From Oscillatoria sp. CS-180 (GTDB taxonomy: Bacteria; Cyanobacteriota; Cyanobacteriia; Phormidesmidales; Phormidesmidaceae), in NCBI RefSeq assembly GCF_028330965.1, contig NZ_JAQMUB010000070.1:1-55165 (forward strand): 55,165 nucleotides of DNA. Reading direction: 5' to 3'. The notes below the pieces were generated by a model, which was not told the origin of the DNA, searched no databases, and saw nothing but the letters and a program-made list of their open reading frames with translations. The position numbers and the translations under genes were made by a program. Below are positions 41,640 to 50,078 of this stretch, piece by piece; the stretch's first letter is position 1, and every line of letters begins with the position of its first letter.

Positions 41640-43505
41640 TTATGAAGGATAGACGAAGGTGGACCAAATTTTGACCAATCCAGTTGCTGTGGCACTGAAC
41701 AACTGGGATGAGGCGTCTACATCAGCCGATAAAGTCCGCAGGGCTAGAATAGGTGCGGATTGCTGCGGTGCGATCGCTACCCTTTCGATATTGCTGCCAA
41801 TCCCCTGCTGTTGATTGAGCCGCCAACACTGCATATGCCCATCTTGAGTCCCGATGATGATATCGGGCTGAGTGGGATGCGATAAGAGCGATCGCACGGG
41901 CAAATAAAACCCCTCTGCCTTGACCGATTTCAAAATGCCTCCCGTCTCAGGATCGCGCCAATGCACCGCAACATCCCATCCAGCAGTCACCAAGGCTTGG
42001 TCGTTCGCCAGCCAAGCCAATGCAGTAATCGCTCCCGGCTGACGACTGAGCGTTCTCAAACAGTCGCCAGTCGGCAAATGCCAGATTTTAATCTGCCCTT
42101 CTGTATCGCCACTGGCCAGCAAAGTACCCGAGTGACTGATAGCTAAGCTCGCAATACTGGCTCGATGTGTTGGTTTGAGAACTTGACTTGTTCTTGCCTG
42201 CCAGTTCCATCGGTGAATGCTGCCTTGCTCATCTGTGACCAGCAGCTCTTGCCCATCCGCCGTAAACAGAAGCTGGGTGATGGGCTGAGAGAGTCTCAGC
42301 AGGGCCTGACCTTGCCACTCGTCTTCAGACCAACTCCACTTTTCCACAGTGCCCTGGCGTGTGCCTAGCAAAAAGATCGGTTCAGCGGGATGAAGGACCA
42401 CAGCAGACGGAGCCTGTTCGAGTCGAAGCGTAGACAAGCAATTTGCGGGATCGGTAAGCGATCGCACCTCGATCTCAGGGGTGTCTTTCAACAACAGCAG
42501 ATGATCTACAGACGGAACAGGTACGGCATCCACTATCGTCATCTTCAAGTCGATTTCTCGCTGGGACATCCATCGGCTGTTGGGAACGGCAGCCATCACA
42601 GGCGAAGAAAGTGTTGACACCGTCATAGTGTCCATCCCCAAAGCAGACATCACCGCCTCAACGGTAGCGATACGATCACGCAGGGCAGGCTGCACCATTT
42701 GATCAATCAGGTTTGCCAAATCGGGCTGCACGTCGGGCACAATGCTGCGCCACTGCCACCAGCCATTGAGGCTATCAAATAGATCAAAGGGCGGCAGTCC
42801 GGTAAGCAGATGCAGGCAAACGACCCCCAAACTATAGACATCGCTCGCATAGGTCGCCTCACCGCGTAGCTGTTCAGGAGACACGTAATCAGCGCTGCCG
42901 ACAACGGTGCCGGGTCGAGCCATGCGGGTCGCCGTCATGGGTTTAATGACACCCAAATCGACGAGCCACCAATGGCTCTGTCCAGGAGGACAGCGAAAGT
43001 TGGTGGGCTTAATATCGCGATGGATAATGCGGTTTCTATGCAAATAGTGCAGCACGGGTAAGACGTCCTTCAGAAAAGTCCGCACCTCTTTGCTACTAAA
43101 TGGACCCCGCTTTTCCTGCAAACGCTGGTCAAGATGAGGCCCTTGCAAAAACTGCTGCACTAAGAACTGGTGCTTGTCTCGCTCAAAAGAGGCCAACAGG
43201 TCGGGCAGTTGTGAATGTTGGCTAGCAATAGTGAGGTGATCGACATCTTTGCGAAAGCGTTCTGCTGAGGCTTCTTGCTCTAAAAGAGTATTGCCAAAGG
43301 GGGTGAACTGTTTGATCAAACACTGAGAATCGACAAGCGTCGCGCGATCGCGTCCAATATAGGTCCGACTATTCTGTCCAGGCCCCACCGGGTAAGCAGC
43401 TTCGTAGCGATCGCCCAACTGCAGCCGCCAGCCACACTGCTGACAAAAACGATGGCTGTCAGGATTACGAGGTTTGGCACAGTCCGGATTGAGGCAGTGG
43501 ATCAT
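41640..43505 (-). CDS. Ser/Thr kinase with N-terminal zinc ribbon and C-terminal WD40 propeller
   Basis: The 621-residue protein has three parts. A zinc ribbon (about 4-26) has CLNPDCAKP and HRFCQQCGWR, with four Cys. A kinase domain (about 32-290) has CLIKQF for the lysine, IIHRDIKPTNFRC and LVDLGVIKP (DLG in place of DFG), and VGSADYVSPEQLRGEATYAS. From about 340 there are six WD-like repeats, such as GTVEKWSWSEDEW, SIHRWNWQ, GQIKIWHLPTGDC, AVHWRDPETGG and GLVKIWS. WD40 propellers bind partners. Its ATG overlaps the upstream EEP gene by 4 bases. No membrane helix is seen. Confidence 0.9.
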   Translation of the reverse strand: MIHCLNPDCAKPRNPDSHRFCQQCGWRLQLGDRYEAAYPVGPGQNSRTYIGRDRATLVDSQCLIKQFTPFGNTLLEQEASAERFRKDVDHLTIASQHSQLPDLLASFERDKHQFLVQQFLQGPHLDQRLQEKRGPFSSKEVRTFLKDVLPVLHYLHRNRIIHRDIKPTNFRCPPGQSHWWLVDLGVIKPMTATRMARPGTVVGSADYVSPEQLRGEATYASDVYSLGVVCLHLLTGLPPFDLFDSLNGWWQWRSIVPDVQPDLANLIDQMVQPALRDRIATVEAVMSALGMDTMTVSTLSSPVMAAVPNSRWMSQREIDLKMTIVDAVPVPSVDHLLLLKDTPEIEVRSLTDPANCLSTLRLEQAPSAVVLHPAEPIFLLGTRQGTVEKWSWSEDEWQGQALLRLSQPITQLLFTADGQELLVTDEQGSIHRWNWQARTSQVLKPTHRASIASLAISHSGTLLASGDTEGQIKIWHLPTGDCLRTLSRQPGAITALAWLANDQALVTAGWDVAVHWRDPETGGILKSVKAEGFYLPVRSLLSHPTQPDIIIGTQDGHMQCWRLNQQQGIGSNIERVAIAPQQSAPILALRTLSADVDASSQLFSATATGLVKIWSTFVYPS

Positions 43506-44524
43506 CGTAGCCGTAGTCGCATGAGCACCGGGAGATGATCCGAGGCTTGGGCAGTGGTTTGAGGAATATCGACGTCCACCAACTCAATGCTGTCAGGCGT
43601 ATAGAAAATGTAGTCCAGTTTGTATTGAGGCGAGTCAGACGGAAAGGTGAACTGCTCCGACTGAGTCCAACTTTCAGCAGAAACTGCTGGGGTAAACGTA
43701 GACGACTCCAGGACAGTTTGAATAGAGCGTGGCTCTCCCTCGTCATCACGATTAAGGGCGCTATTGAAATCGCCCACAAGAAGTACCGGATGCTGTTCCG
43801 CATACTGCTCGGCCAATGCTAGAACAAACTCGGTTTGATTTTGACGGGTAGGTCGATCAAAGGCTTCCAAATGCAGATTAATCACAATTAGGGTCTGATC
43901 GCCAATCTGCACATCAGCGACCTGAGCCAAGCGATCCAAATACAGAGCGTTGAAATAGAAGGGATTGGTTGCCACCTTTTCCAGGACGAATCGTTCATGG
44001 CGCGTGATTGGAAAACGGCTCAGAATAGCTTGCCCGGAAAGAATTTCTCCAAAATGGGCTGTAGGAGACCAAGAGGGAAAGGGCACATAGCGCTTGTCCC
44101 AGTTGATGGCGATCGCCTGCTGGGGATATTCAAAAACAGTGTTGAGCGCCTTCACCTGATCAACTCGAAACGACCGCCTGGAGTCAAAATCGATCTCTTG
44201 TAACGCCAGAATATCTGGGTTCAAAGGCTTGAGCGCCTTGATAACCGTATCCAAATTGTCGTCGTACAAGTCTTGAGTACGATTAACGGCCTGATTGTTC
44301 GTTAGCCCTGATAGGTAACCAATGTTGAAGGACAGTACCGTAATCTCGTTCGTCGTCGTTTTGAGCGGATACTCATCGGATGTTTCTAGCCGGGCGTAGT
44401 CCTCTTCAGAATATCGGCTGGAGCTAGCCCAAAGGAAAAATACGCCAACGAACAGCAAGCCTGCTCCCAATAGGATTAGGAGACCTGTCAAAATCTGTAC
44501 ACCCAGTCGAAGAGATGAATTCAC
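43502..44524 (-). CDS. Endonuclease/exonuclease/phosphatase-family protein
   Basis: The 340-residue protein starts at a GTG with a membrane helix (about 10-34) and then the EEP fold: ITVLSFNIGYLSG, LQEIDFDSRRS (metal-binding Glu), LIVINLHLEAFD, VLLVGDFNSALNRDDEG and, at the end, ASDHLPVLMRLRLR (catalytic Asp-His). It may cleave phosphodiester bonds in lipid, nucleotide or nucleic acid outside the cytoplasm. Its stop overlaps the start of the zinc-ribbon kinase gene, and it lies four bases after the SDR gene, so the three form one operon. Confidence 0.85.
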   Translation of the reverse strand: MNSSLRLGVQILTGLLILLGAGLLFVGVFFLWASSSRYSEEDYARLETSDEYPLKTTTNEITVLSFNIGYLSGLTNNQAVNRTQDLYDDNLDTVIKALKPLNPDILALQEIDFDSRRSFRVDQVKALNTVFEYPQQAIAINWDKRYVPFPSWSPTAHFGEILSGQAILSRFPITRHERFVLEKVATNPFYFNALYLDRLAQVADVQIGDQTLIVINLHLEAFDRPTRQNQTEFVLALAEQYAEQHPVLLVGDFNSALNRDDEGEPRSIQTVLESSTFTPAVSAESWTQSEQFTFPSDSPQYKLDYIFYTPDSIELVDVDIPQTTAQASDHLPVLMRLRLR

Positions 44525-44528
44525 AATT

Positions 44529-45296
44529 CTATGTGCTTTGAAACGTAGATCGTAAAAGGATGTCGTGCACTTGAACGTACTCTGGCTGCTCTAAAACATA
44601 GGCCACCGCATTCGCAATATCTTTGGACTGCAACACTGGAAAGCGGGAATAGATTTCCTCAGCTATGGAAGCATCGCCGTGATACTTCTCAGCAAATTCA
44701 GTCTCAGTGAAGCCAGGACTAATGGATGAGATGCGGATTTGGCTATCAGCCATGCGGAGTTCTTGTCGTAGAGCTTCCGTCAGTGCTCGAACGGCGTACT
44801 TGGTAGCCGCATAGACACCACTCGCTCCTGGAACGCGGTGTCCCGACAGAGAACTGATATGAATAATGTGGCCGCGATCGCCTCGTCGCTGCATGTCCTT
44901 CACCGCCTCCCGGGTACAGACACAAAGCGCAAGTATATTCACATCCAACATTTCGCGCCAGGCTTCCGTTTCACCCGACATCAGCGGTGCTTTGTGGCCC
45001 AAACCCGCATTATTAATCAACACGTCAACGCCGCCCCACTGCTGCCGTACCCTCTCAAACAGCGAGAGAATATCAGACTCCTGACGCAGATCGGTAGCCT
45101 GGATAAGAACCTCAACTCCGGCAGCAGTTAGCTTCTCCTTGAGCAGTTCCAGGCGATCGCGCCTGCGGGCACAAAGCGCCACCCGATATCCCTTATTCGT
45201 CAAGGTTTGAGCCACTTCAGCACCAATGCCGCTAGAGGCTCCCGTGATGAGTGCCACGGAGGAAGGGCGATCTTGATTAGGAGAAAGGGAGGTCAT
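44529..45296 (-). CDS. SDR-family NAD(P)-dependent oxidoreductase
   Basis: The classical short-chain dehydrogenase has TGASSGIGAEVAQTL (cofactor loop), LINNAGLGHKAP, and the catalytic set Ser in HISSLSGHRVP with YAATKYAV as YxxxK. The RRRD in ALCARRRDRLE favours NADP. The substrate is unknown. The ATG at 45296 is preferred over the TTG at 45302, and a GGGAGG lies inside this start region on the coding strand's complement rather than as a clear Shine-Dalgarno. It leads the operon with the EEP and kinase genes. Confidence 0.85.
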   Translation of the reverse strand: MTSLSPNQDRPSSVALITGASSGIGAEVAQTLTNKGYRVALCARRRDRLELLKEKLTAAGVEVLIQATDLRQESDILSLFERVRQQWGGVDVLINNAGLGHKAPLMSGETEAWREMLDVNILALCVCTREAVKDMQRRGDRGHIIHISSLSGHRVPGASGVYAATKYAVRALTEALRQELRMADSQIRISSISPGFTETEFAEKYHGDASIAEEIYSRFPVLQSKDIANAVAYVLEQPEYVQVHDILLRSTFQST

Positions 45297-45421
45297 TGCC
45301 AATAGCCCACGGATGTCTCACACCTGGCAAAGTTGTAGCATAGAAATGTACTAATGAAGTTACAAGCCCCAGTTTTTATGAAATAGCTCTTATTATTTGG
45401 CTGTAGGTGTTTTGCAGCAAG

Positions 45422-46372
45422 ATGACTTACTCGCAAATGATTCGTATCGGCATTGGTGTTGTGCTGGGAACCAGCATCCTAACGGGCTGTGGGCCAGGAG
45501 AGACCCCTGTCACAGAGGACCCCTCTCCAGAGTCAGAGGCAGTAGCGCCCGATGCCAGTGCTCCTGATTCTGCCGTTTCTGACCCGGCTGATTCCCCAGA
45601 CGATGCCGCTTCCGAGGAGACCTCGCCATCTGAAGCCAACACTCCCGAGCCATCGACTCCTCAGACAGACGTATCCGACTCCTCAGCCACTGCCGAGGGG
45701 GAAACGCTGATCAATCCTCCGCAAGCCGCAACATTGACAGCGCGACAAGCAGGGTCACGGATTAATTTGCGATCGCAGCCCACAACCGATTCCGAGCGTC
45801 AAGGCTATGGCCTAGTAGGAGACGATGTTGAACTCTTGAGGGCAGCTGAAGGCTCCGATGAATTGACGTGGTACTACGTGAAATTCGACGAATCAGGTGC
45901 CGAAGGATGGATTCGCGGCGACTTCATCGACACTGCTGAAGTCACTGCCAGCGCAACTACAGCGAGCAACAGCACGAGTGCCGCTGGCAATAACAGTGCT
46001 GAGGTCAGCATTGACAGCTTCACTACTGATGAAATCTTTGCGGTAGGCAGTGGTGGATGCGGCATGACCCTCTGGCCGTCTAACACCAATGAGTTCATTT
46101 TCTTCAATGGGCTAGACAATACCGGCATGTGGATGAAACTGGATGGTGATATGATCCAGTTTCGTCGCACGGCTGCATCAGGTCCTGAGTTCTATGGACA
46201 GTCAGGTTCTCAAAGCTTTGTTAGCTTGGATGGAGCCTACGAAGTAGACGTAACAACGACTGCCGGCTCAGACAAAGGCTACGAAGCCATCAATATTGAT
46301 TCGGGCACATTGACGCTGAAAACAGCCGGAGATGCCACCGACATTGCAGTGGAAGGAGACGCTGGGTGCTGA
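45422..46372 (+). CDS. Lipoprotein with an SH3-type domain
   Basis: The 316-residue protein starts MTYSQMIRIGIGVVLGTSIL followed by TGCGPG, a lipobox with a Cys for lipid anchoring. A long linker rich in Pro, Ser, Glu, Asp and Ala (about 24-100) follows. Then comes a bacterial SH3 domain (about 103-165) with RQAGSRINLRSQPTTDS and YYVKFDESGAEGWIRGDFID. The remaining ~140 residues include VGSGGCGMTLWP and VEGDAGC, where Cys pairs may form disulfides. It is probably a periplasmic cell-wall binding protein. A GTG at 45407 is a weaker start. Confidence 0.8.
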   Translation: MTYSQMIRIGIGVVLGTSILTGCGPGETPVTEDPSPESEAVAPDASAPDSAVSDPADSPDDAASEETSPSEANTPEPSTPQTDVSDSSATAEGETLINPPQAATLTARQAGSRINLRSQPTTDSERQGYGLVGDDVELLRAAEGSDELTWYYVKFDESGAEGWIRGDFIDTAEVTASATTASNSTSAAGNNSAEVSIDSFTTDEIFAVGSGGCGMTLWPSNTNEFIFFNGLDNTGMWMKLDGDMIQFRRTAASGPEFYGQSGSQSFVSLDGAYEVDVTTTAGSDKGYEAINIDSGTLTLKTAGDATDIAVEGDAGC

Positions 46373-46400
46373 TCCCCTTTCGTCTGCTGCCCTCCGCTCT

Positions 46401-47531
46401 CTATTCCCACAGTCGCCGCCGTTCAGGTCCATTAAGGCGCTGATGAGCATCGCGCAGTAGATTAGGAATGTCCAGCTTGCTGGGACAGCGGGGTAAGCAA
46501 TCTCCACAATCCGTGCAGCGATTGCCTTTACGGCCTGGAAACCAATGTCCGGCATTCTCGAACATACGATAGCGATACTGACCATAGTCGGTCATATCGT
46601 AAGCGATCGCCAAATTTCGCAATCTCAGGACCTCGGGAATGTTAATGGTTTCAGGACAGGGCAAACAAGCATAGCATTGATGGCAGCGGTCTGCTGCTAG
46701 GGAAACTTGAAGGGCTGCTTCCAGTCGTCCAAAGGCTGCTTGTTCCTCAGCCGTTAGGGGACCGGCGCGATCGCAGACCTGTAGCGGCAACATCAGTTCT
46801 TTGGGCACAGCAGGCCCCATGCTCAAAGTTGTTATTTCGGGTTGGCTCAGCAGCCATCGATAGGTCAGATGCAGTGGCTCAAACGGTGTACAGAGATGCC
46901 GCAGCTTGTCGGGCGGCGTATACAGCAAACCTCCCTTGTCAGCAGGGGAAATGATGAAAACCCCCATGTCGTGTTTGTGAGCAAGCTTCACGACGGACTG
47001 ATGTCGAGGAAAGAACGTGTAATAGTGCAGGTTAACGAAAGCAAATAAGTTTGTCTTGATCGCAGTGGTGATGAGGTCTTGACTGCCGTGGGTTGAAAAT
47101 CCAATGTGCCGTATTTTGCCAGCCGCCTGAGCTTCTTTAAGTGCTGCCATACAGCCGCTAGGATCTTGCACCCAAGCCAAATGCTGAGGGGTATTAAGGC
47201 CATGAACCGCGAGACAATCAATTGTGTCTACCTGGAGGCGAGCTAGGGACTCCTCTAGGTGAGCTGTCATTGTTGCGGCATCAGGCGTAGGCGAAATTTT
47301 GGTTGTGATAGTGAGGTGCGATCGCGCTTCATGGCCTAGTTCTTGAAGCACTTGTCCTAAGAGCGTCTCGCTCTCTCCATAGCCTCGGGCCGTTTCGATA
47401 TGGTTAATACCCCGCCCAAGAGCTGCCTTGACTGTCGCTGTGAAGACTTCAGCCGAGGAAAGCGATCGCATTGTTCCCAAAGAGAAAACGGACAGTTCAA
47501 GTTCCGTTTTTCCAAACCGGCGATACTTCAT
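46401..47531 (-). CDS. Aldo/keto reductase with 4Fe-4S ferredoxin-like domain
   Basis: The 376-residue protein has an AKR barrel: KYRRFGKTELELSVFSLGTM, INHIETARGYGESETLLGQ with the Asp/Tyr region, and VHGLNTPQHLAWV. Its C-terminal cysteine-rich part has CHQCYACLPCPE (about 288-299) and CTDCGDCLPRCPSKLDIP, which should hold one or two 4Fe-4S clusters. Electron flow between cluster and NADPH is likely. The ATG at 47531 is preferred over the TTG at 47546. The family occurs across cyanobacteria, with unknown substrates. Confidence 0.85.
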   Translation of the reverse strand: MKYRRFGKTELELSVFSLGTMRSLSSAEVFTATVKAALGRGINHIETARGYGESETLLGQVLQELGHEARSHLTITTKISPTPDAATMTAHLEESLARLQVDTIDCLAVHGLNTPQHLAWVQDPSGCMAALKEAQAAGKIRHIGFSTHGSQDLITTAIKTNLFAFVNLHYYTFFPRHQSVVKLAHKHDMGVFIISPADKGGLLYTPPDKLRHLCTPFEPLHLTYRWLLSQPEITTLSMGPAVPKELMLPLQVCDRAGPLTAEEQAAFGRLEAALQVSLAADRCHQCYACLPCPETINIPEVLRLRNLAIAYDMTDYGQYRYRMFENAGHWFPGRKGNRCTDCGDCLPRCPSKLDIPNLLRDAHQRLNGPERRRLWE

Positions 47532-47699
47532 GGGGGAATAGGACAAATAACAGTTAGGCTAGTCAAGATAAAAAGCCGTTCAATTGCGGCCAGCGCAACA
47601 TGCCTTACTGCTTTGCCAAAGCTAAAATTGGAACACTTGTAGATAGTCTGCTATTTGGCGCTGCTCAAAAAGATCCTATCGCTTTACCCGTCCACTCAT

Positions 47700-48209
47700 C
47701 TATTGCTCAAAGGTATCGTTACTGATGCCACCACGCTGAGTAAAGTCTGAAGGACTCAGGTTGGAAATAAACTCGCGAAAGGCCTGTTTTTCGGCTTCAT
47801 CGGCAGCCCGATCAACTGGAATGGAAGCATCAGCGATCACTTCTTCCATGACCCAAATGGGTGCATCCATGCGAAGAGCGATCGCGATGGCATCGCTGGG
47901 ACGGGCATCTAGTTCTTTCCGGGTTTCGCCTGCACTGAGGGTGAGCAATGCATAGAAGGTATTGTCTTTCAGAGCATGAATGACGATACGTTCTAGAGCC
48001 ATATCCCAATCGTCCAGCATATTGACGAACAAGTCATGGGTGAGTGGGCGAGGAGTTTGCTGATTTTCTAGAGCATTGATAATTGATTTGGCCTGGTCCT
48101 GTCCGATATAAATGGGAAGCGCACGGCGGTCTTCGGTATCTCGCAAGAGCACCACTGGATTGCGAGAAATCGCATCGAGTGCAATACCAGCGACTTTCAT
48201 CTCAATCAT
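47700..48209 (-). CDS. Bifunctional nuclease family protein (BFN/DUF151)
   Basis: The 169-residue protein has the DUF151 phrases NPVVLLRDTEDRRALPIYIG, RPLTHDLFVNMLDDWDMALE and ELDARPSDAIAIALRMDAPI. Members have been called bifunctional DNA/RNA nucleases in plants. The acidic residues in RPSDAIAIA are probably catalytic. A short C-terminal tail (SPSDFTQRGGISNDTFEQ) is variable. It is divergent from ribE, with no obvious operon partner. Confidence 0.85.
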   Translation of the reverse strand: MIEMKVAGIALDAISRNPVVLLRDTEDRRALPIYIGQDQAKSIINALENQQTPRPLTHDLFVNMLDDWDMALERIVIHALKDNTFYALLTLSAGETRKELDARPSDAIAIALRMDAPIWVMEEVIADASIPVDRAADEAEKQAFREFISNLSPSDFTQRGGISNDTFEQ

Positions 48210-48493
48210 TAGCTTGGCCTCGGGGTCTAGCTGAACTAGGTTGGCAGTGGGAAAACTCCATACTGGATGTGATTTTAAGTGACGGCAACGATTTATTTAG
48301 CTTTCACTCCGTAACAAAATTTAGGCCGAGGTCAGAGGAGTAAACTGTCCCTAGCTCGTAGCTCACCCACTTATTCATGCTATCGAGCACCTCAGTTGAT
48401 GTTAGGGAAGAGAAAAATCGGTATCGTCTTTAAGTATGCCCTTATCTTCTCCTGTATGGGGCTAGATATCGTGATTATTTTGGGTAAAGGATT

Positions 48494-49156
48494 GTGTTCA
48501 CAGGCTTAATACAATCGCTGGGAAACTTAACACGTCTTGATACAAGTCATCTCAAAATCGAGTGTCATGCAGAGACCCGCGATCGCATTCTTCAGGACAT
48601 GGAAATCGGTGACAGTATTGCAGTTGATGGAGTTTGTCTGACTGTCGAAACAGGTTTGCCTAATGGGTTTATTGCTACGGCCTCTCCAGAGACGCTGGCT
48701 CGTTCTACGCTGGGTGAATTGGCAGAGAACGCAGTGGTGAATTTAGAAAGCTCTCTACGAGTGGGCAGCAAAATTGGCGGTCACTTTGTTACGGGCCACG
48801 TAGATGGGTTTGGCACTTTAGAGGCGGTGACGGACACTGAGACATCTTGGGAATTGCGTTTTCGGGTGCCCTCCCCCCAGGTTGCTCGTTACATCGTTCC
48901 TAAAGGCAGCATTGCCGTTAATGGCATTAGCCTCACGGTGGCAGACTGTAGCGCCAGTGGCGACTGGTTTATGATCGCAGTTATTCCTGTGACCTATGCA
49001 GAAACCAATCTGCACTATCTGCGGCTGAACCAGTCTGTCAATTTGGAGGGAGATGTCTTAGGTAAGTATGCCGAGAAGTTCCTGAATTTAGGGCCTTCGT
49101 CCATCATGCAGCCTGAAATCTCTCTAGAATTCCTGACAGAGCATGGATATACGTGA
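48494..49156 (+). CDS. ribE: Riboflavin synthase alpha chain
   Basis: The 220-residue protein has the two homologous lumazine-binding halves: MFTGLIQSLGNLTRLDTSHL (first) and GHFVTGHVDGFGTLEAVTDT (second), with DSIAVDGVCLTVET and GSIAVNGISLTVADC as matching strands. It dismutates two lumazine molecules made by RibH (gene at 13.4 kb) to riboflavin. The start is a GTG. I see no FMN riboswitch in the 280 bases upstream. Confidence 0.95.
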   Translation: MFTGLIQSLGNLTRLDTSHLKIECHAETRDRILQDMEIGDSIAVDGVCLTVETGLPNGFIATASPETLARSTLGELAENAVVNLESSLRVGSKIGGHFVTGHVDGFGTLEAVTDTETSWELRFRVPSPQVARYIVPKGSIAVNGISLTVADCSASGDWFMIAVIPVTYAETNLHYLRLNQSVNLEGDVLGKYAEKFLNLGPSSIMQPEISLEFLTEHGYT

Positions 49157-49325
49157 AGTGACTTAGCAAGAGTTGTCGCCGTAGGGTCGCGAGCGATCCT
49201 TAAGGCCTGTCATCATTAGATCTGCAATGCTTCAGCAATGAGGGCTTCAGCCCCTAGTTTGTGAATCTGAGGCGGGCGCGGAATGCTTATCCTACAAGGC
49301 TCTTAGCACTAATCAATGACGCGAC

Positions 49326-49787
49326 CTAAGGGTAAGCATGCGATCGCAAATGATTGACAAGCGCCTGTAAGCCCAATCGATAGCTCTCAGCCCCAAAGCC
49401 AGAAATCTGTCCAATAGCAACAGGCGCAATATATGAGTGATGTCGAAAAGGTTCCCGCTGATGAATATTACTGAGGTGAACTTCAACGGTGGGAATGGCA
49501 ACGGCGGCGATCGCATCACGAATCGCTACGCTGGTGTGGGTATAGGCTCCAGGATTAATAAGCAACCCGTTAAATACATCAAAGGCACCCTGAATTAAAT
49601 CAACCAGGATGCCTTCATGATTGGATTGCTCAATGGATACAGTCACAGAAAGCCTTTCAGCTTCTGAATTCAGCGATGCGTTAATATCATCCAGCGTTTT
49701 CAAACCATAGATATTAGGTTCACGCTTGCCCAACATATTTAAGTTTGGACCGTGAAGCACCAGTATTTGGGATTGAATCTCTTTCAC
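49326..49787 (-). CDS. aroQ: 3-dehydroquinate dehydratase, type II
   Basis: The enzyme dehydrates 3-dehydroquinate in the shikimate pathway. Motifs are [20 protein letters not shown] (with active-site Arg and Tyr), [18 protein letters not shown] and [20 protein letters not shown] (catalytic His). At 150-odd residues it is a normal dodecameric type II size. I place the start at a GTG at 49787; a TTG at 49814 is also in frame and would overlap the 43-codon gene. Neither has a clear ribosome-binding site, so coupling with the upstream small gene is plausible. Confidence 0.9.
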   Translation of the reverse strand: MKEIQSQILVLHGPNLNMLGKREPNIYGLKTLDDINASLNSEAERLSVTVSIEQSNHEGILVDLIQGAFDVFNGLLINPGAYTHTSVAIRDAIAAVAIPTVEVHLSNIHQREPFRHHSYIAPVAIGQISGFGAESYRLGLQALVNHLRSHAYP

Positions 49788-49801
49788 GCTAGCTAAAAAC
49801 T

Positions 49802-49933
49802 TTAGCGGATGCAACGGTCGTCTACTGGAATTGGTATAGGCTCATGTTCAGGCTGCGTCTGAGGCCCAAAGAGCGCATCAGCCAAACGGTTTAACCACTC
49901 TTTCAGCTTATCTAAAATCTTTTCAATATCCAT
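49802..49933 (-). CDS. Small 43-residue protein upstream of aroQ
   Basis: The minus strand encodes [20 protein letters not shown] and then a Pro/Glu-rich tail ending in [13 protein letters not shown] clear Shine-Dalgarno (AAAGGAG, 9-10 bases upstream) and an ATG support it. The N-terminal ~23 residues form an amphipathic helix (Ile/Leu/Trp every 3-4 positions), and the tail has repeated EP and IP. The stop lies 15 bases before the GTG I chose for aroQ. I recall similar small proteins in other cyanobacteria but cannot name one. It could be a membrane-peripheral peptide, or simply an upstream regulator of aroQ translation. Confidence 0.65.
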   Translation of the reverse strand: MDIEKILDKLKEWLNRLADALFGPQTQPEHEPIPIPVDDRCIR

Positions 49934-50078
49934 GAAAGCGTTCTCCTTTCAGTGACAGATGCGTCTCTAAGCACAGGTTTCCCCTGCAAGAAACAAACCT
50001 GCCCAACGCATTGGGGCAAAATAGCATCTTTCATCCGATCATAACGAATCTGGAAAAATGATCAAGGTTAAATGAAGA

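Noticed and set aside
48210-48493. FMN riboswitch ahead of ribE
   Set aside because: I looked for the conserved RFN start and GGGGCAGGG core and did not find them.
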